A stretch of 12,025 bases of DNA, from positions 1 to 12,025 of the forward strand of contig JAOXYB010048292.1 of the NCBI GenBank assembly GCA_028565635.1, read 5' to 3'. Below the pieces are notes generated by a model. The model had not been told where the DNA came from and ran no database searches. It saw only the letters and a list, made by a program, of their open reading frames with translations. The position numbers and the translations under genes were made by a program. Shown here in pieces: positions 8,401 to 12,025 of the stretch (positions are counted from its first letter, which is position 1; each line of letters opens with the position of its first letter). The DNA is from Phoronis ovalis (lineage: Eukaryota; Phoronida; Phoronidae).

Positions 8401-9203
8401 AAAGTCATGATGAGATTTCACACAAAATTTAGTCCATATTCGTTCATTATGCTCAATAGCGAAAAAAGTAACCTGTCAAATATGTCTAGCTAGAAAACCA
8501 AGGTACTGACGAAGAGGTATCCTTGGGAAGTTTGTGATACAGCTGAATGGAATGAAATCAAATAAATGTTGTTTTTTCAAATACAAATTAAACAATCTTA
8601 AATGCAAGTCTAAAACCTAAAATTATGTAAGTATGGAGTGAGAAAAAAAATTCCACTGATTCAGAAAAACAGACAGAACAGTTGGTATTGTACTGTACAT
8701 GTTTTCACTGTAATGTGTTATTTAACAAAAAAAATTATGTTGTATTTTTTGCAGGGTCTATATGATGTTCTCCACAGAAATAGTCGGCTAGTTTCTCCAA
8801 TCTTAGACATTCTTTTACATCAGGTAAGGATGGTTATATTTTTTGTCTTGTTATATAAGCTGTTATGTTGTGTAAACTTCTTAAGTGTTTTATTAAGGTA
8901 GTCTGAGTTATTACTGCTAATAACTTGTGGAAACTGGTTAACTGTCTTCCTTCTTACATAATCCCTCAAAAAATGTGATGGTAACACGTAGAGTGCAGTA
9001 ATGTACTTTGTTCTTAGCATACAGTAAAATCAAATCATTTTACAAGTGATGAAGAAATGTCTTGCAGCTATTATTATTTGATGTAATGTACAATATTACA
9101 GTTGAAGAAGTATTATGAATCTGATGAAGACATAAACCCACCATTAAAGTTGGATCCATGCATCTCTATGCAAGGTGAACAAGTGTTTCTAACTGAGCCC
9201 TTG
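2281..9203 (+). CDS. FANCI: FANCI, Fanconi anaemia group I protein (internal part of gene, 10 exons)
   Basis: FANCI pairs with FANCD2 to form the ID2 clamp on DNA. The FANCL/UBE2T complex monoubiquitinates both during repair of interstrand crosslinks in the nucleus. Ten exons (2281-2425, 2639-2731, 3557-3693, 4864-5044, 6743-6830, 7091-7292, 7793-7907, 8276-8398, 8755-8823, 9102-9203) total 1255 nt, join in one frame, and use GT-AG introns. The 418 codons align with human residues ~248-664 (recalled from memory), with long near-identical runs such as [23 protein letters not shown] and LNRVVT. Several exons match the human protein segment to the residue in length. The ubiquitin-acceptor lysine and three SQ sites are kept. 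No frameshift or in-frame stop is seen, so this is not a pseudogene by this evidence. N-terminal (~248 aa) and C-terminal (about half) parts are outside the window or in unrecognised exons. Confidence 0.97.
2639..2731 (+). CDS. FANCI: FANCI exon b (human ~295-325)
   Basis: The acceptor is TTTAACCTTTAG and the donor GTGAGT. The exon is 31 codons, phase 0 at both ends, the same length as the human segment. It encodes [20 protein letters not shown] against human [20 protein letters not shown]. An in-frame alternative acceptor (CTGCAG at 2641-2646) would shorten it by three codons. Confidence 0.9.
3557..3693 (+). CDS. FANCI: FANCI exon c (human ~326-371)
   Basis: The acceptor is TGTTTTTTTCCAG and the donor CAG|GTATTA. 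The exon starts in phase 0 and ends after two bases of a codon that exon d completes as AGC (Ser). It encodes [17 protein letters not shown], matching human VLDLLKTSVVKSFKDLQ, then a more divergent helical stretch of the same length, 46 residues, as in human. Confidence 0.92.
3889..4494. mobile_element. MITE-like non-autonomous DNA transposon with TA flanks
   Basis: The ends are a perfect 11-bp inverted repeat, CCGTATTTTCT (3889-3899) and AGAAAATACGG (4484-4494), each bordered by TA (3887-3888, 4495-4496). The TA pair suggests a TA target duplication. With three mismatches the inverted ends extend over 24 bp. Inside, the 11-mer GGGCGATTATT occurs four times in the same orientation (3914, 3951, 4421, 4471). 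At the left end it pairs with AATAATTGCCC to make a hairpin (3902-3924). TA duplication plus short inverted ends fits the Tc1/mariner/pogo group; that assignment is inference. No transposase is recognisable, so it depends on an enzyme made elsewhere. It sits in a FANCI intron. Confidence 0.82.
4520..4578. repeat. Two copies of a 15-bp word, 44 bp apart
   Basis: ACTTCAAATTTTGGC occurs at 4520-4534 and 4564-4578, separated by a T-rich spacer, just outside the right end of the MITE-like element. It is probably a small local duplication in intron sequence. Confidence 0.6.
4741..4809. repeat. Interrupted inverted repeat (hairpin) in FANCI intron
   Basis: AAATAAAAGT (4741-4750) pairs perfectly with ACTTTTATTT (4800-4809). 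Inside, AAAAGCCGCCCT (4751-4762) pairs with AGGGCTTTT (4779-4787) apart from a short bulge. It lies 55 bp before the exon at 4864, so in RNA it could fold close to the branch-point region. It may be a relic of a fold-back element. Confidence 0.65.
4864..5044 (+). CDS. FANCI: FANCI exon d (human ~371-431)
   Basis: The acceptor is TTACAATTCCAG and the donor AAG|GTTTCT. The exon begins with the last base of the split Ser codon and ends in phase 0. It encodes [21 protein letters not shown], one residue different per few from human [21 protein letters not shown], then a divergent loop and [16 protein letters not shown] (human NQHACKLGANILLETFK). A downstream in-frame run to 5167 is intron read-through. 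Confidence 0.95.
5045..6742 (+). other. FANCI intron, 1.7 kb, no recognisable content
   Basis: This is the longest intron fully contained in the window. It is AT-rich with a G-rich patch near 5368-5390. I see no exon-like similarity, transposon ends or RNA gene in it. Confidence 0.6.
6743..6830 (+). CDS. FANCI: FANCI exon e (human ~432-460)
   Basis: The acceptor is TGTATGTTTTACAG and the donor TAG|GTAAAA. It encodes [23 protein letters not shown], close to human [23 protein letters not shown], with 29 whole codons as in human, and ends one base into the Asp codon completed by exon f. Confidence 0.95.
6967..7015. repeat. Short 29-bp-period direct repeat
   Basis: TTGATTCCTTTGTTA begins at 6967 and again at 6996, followed by CCCT and TCCT respectively. 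It is a small tandem duplication within the intron between exons e and f. Confidence 0.7.
7091..7292 (+). CDS. FANCI: FANCI exon f, carries the monoubiquitination lysine (human ~461-528)
   Basis: The acceptor is AACTTTTTGCAG and the donor CAG|GTAACG. The exon encodes [12 protein letters not shown], then [22 protein letters not shown] and [11 protein letters not shown]. Human FANCI has [22 protein letters not shown] and [10 protein letters not shown], where by my count of the recalled human protein the K of LRKAMF is Lys523, the monoubiquitination site. Here that lysine is the AAA codon at 7276-7278. The exon ends after two bases of a codon. Confidence 0.96.
7793..7907 (+). CDS. FANCI: FANCI exon g, carries the SQ phosphorylation cluster (human ~529-566)
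   Basis: The acceptor is TTTTATTGGATTATAG and the donor CAG|GTATAT. It encodes [20 protein letters not shown], then [17 protein letters not shown]. Three Ser-Gln pairs at 7875-7880, 7884-7889 and 7902-7907 fall at the same places as human Ser556, Ser559 and Ser565, the ATR-type sites whose phosphorylation stabilises the ubiquitinated complex. Spacing between the SQ pairs is identical to human. Confidence 0.96.
8276..8398 (+). CDS. FANCI: FANCI exon h (human ~567-607)
   Basis: The acceptor is TGTTTTAG and the donor GAG|GTAAAG. The exon has 41 codons, phase 0 at both ends, equal in length to the human segment. It encodes [21 protein letters not shown] and [17 protein letters not shown] (human [21 protein letters not shown] and LRRCLSQQADVRLMLYE). 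Confidence 0.96.
8755..8823 (+). CDS. FANCI: FANCI exon i (human ~608-630)
   Basis: The acceptor is TATTTTTTGCAG and the donor CAG|GTAAGG. It has 23 codons, phase 0, the same length as human. It encodes [21 protein letters not shown] (human [21 protein letters not shown]). Confidence 0.95.
9102..9203 (+). CDS. FANCI: FANCI exon j (human ~631-664), last visible exon
   Basis: The acceptor is CAATATTACAG and the donor TTG|GTGAGT. It has 34 codons, phase 0, equal in length to human. It encodes [21 protein letters not shown], then [12 protein letters not shown] (human [21 protein letters not shown] and TQGDKISLQEPL). The next exon should begin with a match to human DYLLCCIQ; none is seen to the right. 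Confidence 0.95.
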
Positions 9204-10050
9204 GTGAGTCCTCATTTAAAATACTATGCTGCAAAATTCCAAGCAACATATCTGAAAGTGCACTGGGAAGAGAAACTATTATTTTTGAATGTGAAAGCAA
9301 ACATAGGAATTAGGTCAAACTGCTTTTTTTTAATGCATTACCATTTTCACAATATTCGGATAACATGTTTTCTCTGCATAAACAATTAGATAAGTGGTGT
9401 AGTATTGTAATTAACTTGTTTTCCAATGCTGATTTGTATAATTGAAATCACACGGTTGACACTTCTGATCACTTTTCTGTAAATAGAATACTACAAAGAT
9501 CCAAAAAATTAAATTCTTCAAAACTTGTTGTATAATGTATTTTGTTAATCTCCAAAATTAGTACAAAACAGAAACAGTTGAGCCTTTATGGATTTTTACA
9601 AACATGCTTAAAATCACATCTATATCAAATTTGGCACATAATAAAGTTTCATTAAGAATAATCTAATTCTTATGAGTTAATGGCACACAAGACTAAGCAA
9701 ACCTAACAATTTTACCATTTTTTCCCAATTTATTATACACTACTTTATTTCATATCTCAAATATTGTTCAGAACATTTTATGAGTCATGAGGCCTAATAC
9801 TGTAGTTCTTTATTGTGCTTCATATTGCAATATTTATTGATCTATTAGCACTTTATTTCACTTACTCAACAATATTTCTTTCATCATGCTGATTTTTAAA
9901 ATTATCTTTTTCAGTTGTTTTCTGAGAAAACTTTTTTTTATTGCGATATCTCAGTTTTTAATAATTGACAAATGTTGACTATTTTTAAAAGTATAATTTC
10001 AGTTACTATAGGTGCATTCATCTGTGTTGAAAATTTAGTTTCGTTGCTTT
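9204..10050. other. FANCI intron and 3' flank of the antisense TRIM gene
   Basis: On the + strand this is FANCI intron. On the minus strand it is downstream of the TRIM stop codon. Four AATAAA polyadenylation-type hexamers occur on the minus strand (plus positions 9937-9942, 9852-9857, 9833-9838, 9809-9814), so a short 3' UTR of about 120-250 nt is plausible. In AT-rich DNA the hexamers are weak evidence. No FANCI exon is recognisable. Confidence 0.5.
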
Positions 10051-11676
10051 TCATGCAAGAATTTGCGTCACTGACTTATACTTTATTACACAACTATTTT
10101 TAACATCTAGCACCCAAACACGATCATCTGTGGCAACAGTAATGCCACCAAATCGACCAATATGTTCTGTGCCTGCTAAAAATCCTAGCTCATCTCCTGT
10201 CAGAGAGAACACTTTTACTATATTTACATTATTAACAGTCCCTGAGACAAAAATATTTCCACATTTATTCACAGAAAGGGATGAGATTTGTGTAAAATCC
10301 TTTGCTTTATGTTTTGGAATGAAATGGCATAAATTGGCCCCATCTTGCCTGTAAACGTGAACATATTTTACTCCTTTATCAGATGTAATAATTTCCTCAT
10401 TTGGTCCCAGACAAACTTCACCTGGAGTGCTCAAGTTCTCTGGCTGATTTGAGAAAGCTCGGATAACTTTGCCTTTTCTGTTAATTTTTGCCACCAGTTT
10501 TTGTACTGGGTCAGAAAATGCAATTTCTCCTTTCTTTGTCACCGCTAAATCATAAACAGAACTAAATTGGGTCACTGGAATGGTTTGTTTGAAATCACCG
10601 GTTTGTAAACAAAAAATGTCAATGACATTTGTAGTTAGAAATCTACCACTTGGTTTGGAATCCCACTTTTTAATGCACATTAGCATCTCTTTCTTATTAT
10701 GATCGATTGCTAGTCCAGCCCGTGTGCCAGATGCTGCATCTTGTAATTGAAACTGTGGTGTTGATTTCGCACCATTACGATTAAATTTGTGAACACAACA
10801 ATTTTCAGTATCGCTGACATAGACATTTCCTATGTCGTCTGTTGTTAGGGATGTCAAGCAGGGCTGTTTACTAGTTTTAGCAGTAAGTACAATTTTAAGT
10901 ACTGGAAAATAAACGTTGCTGTTTAGAAGACCATTTTCATCATGTTTTTTGATTTCTTGCAAAATCTTCTCAGTTACGACATCAGATAGACGTAGTACTT
11001 TTGACTTAAGGTCGTTAACCTTTTGAGCTAAATGTGCATCTTTTGCTGCTTGTACTGTTATTTTTATACTTGACCCGTTTAATGCTCTGTCATATATTTC
11101 TTGTAGGCTGTCACGCATGAATGTTAAACTTTCGGCATCTCCTATTGCTTTGTAATGTCTTTGAATTTTCTGCTTTATTCTAATCTTCAATTCCACTGGA
11201 GCTTTGGGCATGTGTTCCGTAATAAATGATATCACCGCTTGTTCAAACAGCTTCAGACAATTTCTGTCAGTTTCAATATTAGTTATTCTCTGATCGACGT
11301 ATTCCTTAAGTATAACCAATTCTTCACTAATATGTTGAAGTTTCTTCTGGCATTTAGCTTTAATATCAAAAAGATTTTCACAGTCACAGTTGAAATGTTC
11401 ATCCTGTATACAAACATTGCATATAACCATACTGTGCTGTGTACAATAGTAGGATACTAGTTGATCCTTATGTTCTGCACACATGTCATCTTCTGTTGCC
11501 TCGTACAAACTGTCTGTTTCGCTACGGCAAAATACGCATCGAAGATCTTTCATTTGCCGGAAACATTCGCGACATGCTAAATGAGTTCTGTGCCAGACTG
11601 TTGGTAGTTTTTCTTCAGGATTATAATCTTCTAGACATATTGGACATTCTTCCCATGATGAATTGTATCCTGTCAT
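10051..11676 (-). CDS. TRIM-NHL-like RING/B-box protein, complete coding exon
   Basis: A single open frame of 541 codons runs from ATG at 11676 (A at -3) to TGA at 10051-10053. An N-terminal RING spans ~11-50 (CPIC at 11-14, H32, C35, C38, C47, C50). A B-box-2 type finger spans 66-97 (C66, H69, C78, H81, C86, C89, H94, C97). A helical coiled-coil stretch follows (~100-245). The C-terminal half (~265-535) holds about six repeated blades of NHL/beta-propeller type, e.g. DDIGNVYVSDTENCCVHKFN, KKGEIAFSD, NEEIITSD, CGNIFVSG and DDRVWVLD. RING-B-box-coiled coil-NHL is the TRIM2/3/32/56/71 style of E3 ubiquitin ligase; such genes are greatly expanded in molluscs. The likely role is ubiquitin transfer with the propeller binding protein or RNA, but substrate and pathway cannot be read here. 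The Arg at RING position 30 and Cys97 in the B-box are unusual. The coding part is intronless and antisense to FANCI. Confidence 0.9.
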   Translation of the reverse strand: MTGYNSSWEECPICLEDYNPEEKLPTVWHRTHLACRECFRQMKDLRCVFCRSETDSLYEATEDDMCAEHKDQLVSYYCTQHSMVICNVCIQDEHFNCDCENLFDIKAKCQKKLQHISEELVILKEYVDQRITNIETDRNCLKLFEQAVISFITEHMPKAPVELKIRIKQKIQRHYKAIGDAESLTFMRDSLQEIYDRALNGSSIKITVQAAKDAHLAQKVNDLKSKVLRLSDVVTEKILQEIKKHDENGLLNSNVYFPVLKIVLTAKTSKQPCLTSLTTDDIGNVYVSDTENCCVHKFNRNGAKSTPQFQLQDAASGTRAGLAIDHNKKEMLMCIKKWDSKPSGRFLTTNVIDIFCLQTGDFKQTIPVTQFSSVYDLAVTKKGEIAFSDPVQKLVAKINRKGKVIRAFSNQPENLSTPGEVCLGPNEEIITSDKGVKYVHVYRQDGANLCHFIPKHKAKDFTQISSLSVNKCGNIFVSGTVNNVNIVKVFSLTGDELGFLAGTEHIGRFGGITVATDDRVWVLDVKNSCVIKYKSVTQILA

Positions 11677-11716
11677 TATTCTTTTCTTTTGGAATCTGTA
11701 AATAGAAAAAAAGATT
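11677..11716 (-). promoter_or_regulatory. 5'-UTR splice acceptor of the TRIM gene
   Basis: On the minus strand, 19 nt before the TRIM ATG, there is a polypyrimidine tract ending TTCTATTTACAG (AG at plus 11697-11696). The expected exon therefore begins at 11695, and at least one untranslated exon should lie to the right, within 11700-12025 or beyond it. This argues against a recent processed retrocopy. Confidence 0.6.
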
Positions 11717-11964
11717 TTTTAAAGGCTTGAAATAGCAGATAAATTACCATTTGACCTCTATAAATTTTGAACAACGAAACTTCATGTACTCGACCACTGC
11801 TTTTGTGAAACTAATTTTTTAGGCTTTTTTATTGAATCACTATTAGTTACTCAAGTTTCTAATAGTTTGACCACCCCAATTTTTTTCAAAACTTGCAGAT
11901 ATACATATTTTTATAGGCCGGGTTAATGTTTAAACTGTGTGGCATATAATACGGTAATTCTTCT
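11700..11964. other. AT-rich sequence, probable 5'-UTR intron of the TRIM gene
   Basis: No exon or repeat is recognised here on either strand. It is read as TRIM 5'-UTR intron on the minus strand and FANCI intron on the + strand. Confidence 0.4.
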
Positions 11965-12025
11965 CAAATTCGTACAAAATTAAAATAATTATTTTTTTTA
12001 ATTTTGGGGGGTGTACGAAATTTGG
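11965..12025. repeat. Inverted repeat at the window edge, possible transposon end
   Basis: CAAATTCGTAC and AAAATTAAA (11965-11985) pair with TTTAATTTT and GTACGAAATTTGG (11997-12025). The right arm carries an extra G-run, GGGGGGT, between the two pairing blocks, and the outer block has a one-base bulge. A TACGGTA at 11950-11956 just outside resembles the end of the MITE-like element at 3889-4494. The rest is cut by the window edge, so element identity is uncertain. Confidence 0.5.

Noticed and set aside
8638-8901. 87-codon + strand frame starting before FANCI exon i
   Set aside because: Only 8755-8823 shows homology; the flanks are intron read-through past a clear CAG acceptor and GTAAGG donor.
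9801-9846. A + strand run reading SSLLCFILQYLLIY, reminiscent of the next FANCI segment (human DYLLCCIQHCL)
   Set aside because: The reading frame does not fit: an acceptor at CTGTAG would put the exon in the wrong phase for exon j, the frame stops after a few codons, and AT-rich DNA often reads as L/I/Y.
10130-10354. + strand frames overlapping the TRIM gene (also 11239-11460 and 11439-11705)
   Set aside because: They are shadows of the minus-strand TRIM coding exon with no features of their own.

Overview
This looks like nuclear DNA from a metazoan, most likely an invertebrate. It is AT-rich, its coding sequence is split into short exons with GT-AG introns, and it carries a TRIM-NHL gene and a P2X7-C-terminus-like gene, both families that are abundant in molluscs and other lophotrochozoans. 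A bivalve-like mollusc is my best guess, but that rests on gene content and composition only.

The backbone is an internal stretch of the Fanconi anaemia gene FANCI on the + strand. Ten exons between 2281 and 9203 join in frame to 418 codons. They correspond to about human residues 248-664: the end of the first solenoid, the first helical domain, and the start of the second solenoid. The segment keeps the lysine that is monoubiquitinated in vertebrate FANCI and, one exon later, the three-SQ phosphorylation cluster. FANCI exons for the N-terminal ~248 residues and for everything after ~664 are not visible here.

Left part (1-2280): a minus-strand first exon of a P2X7-cytoplasmic-domain-like protein (ATG at 286) has CpG-rich, YY1-like promoter sequence just upstream. 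Next comes a strong palindrome (595-647), then a promoter-like motif cluster (927-1045: CCAAT, E-box, E2F, GC-box, TATA) followed by a GC-richer block of unknown nature. A 38-bp tandem repeat (2111-2201) lies before the first FANCI exon.

Middle part (2281-9203): FANCI exons and introns. The intron 3694-4863 contains a 606-bp non-autonomous DNA transposon (MITE-like, TA-flanked, inverted ends, GGGCGATTATT repeats) and a separate inverted repeat.

Right part (9204-12025): a FANCI intron with no recognisable exon on the + strand. It holds a complete minus-strand TRIM-NHL-like coding exon (541 aa, 10051-11676) with a 5'-UTR splice acceptor. The window ends in an inverted repeat. If FANCI continues to the right, the TRIM gene is nested antisense in a FANCI intron; the P2X7-like gene would be nested likewise if the N-terminal FANCI exons lie to the left. 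I see no prokaryotic-type system, CRISPR array, tRNA or rRNA.
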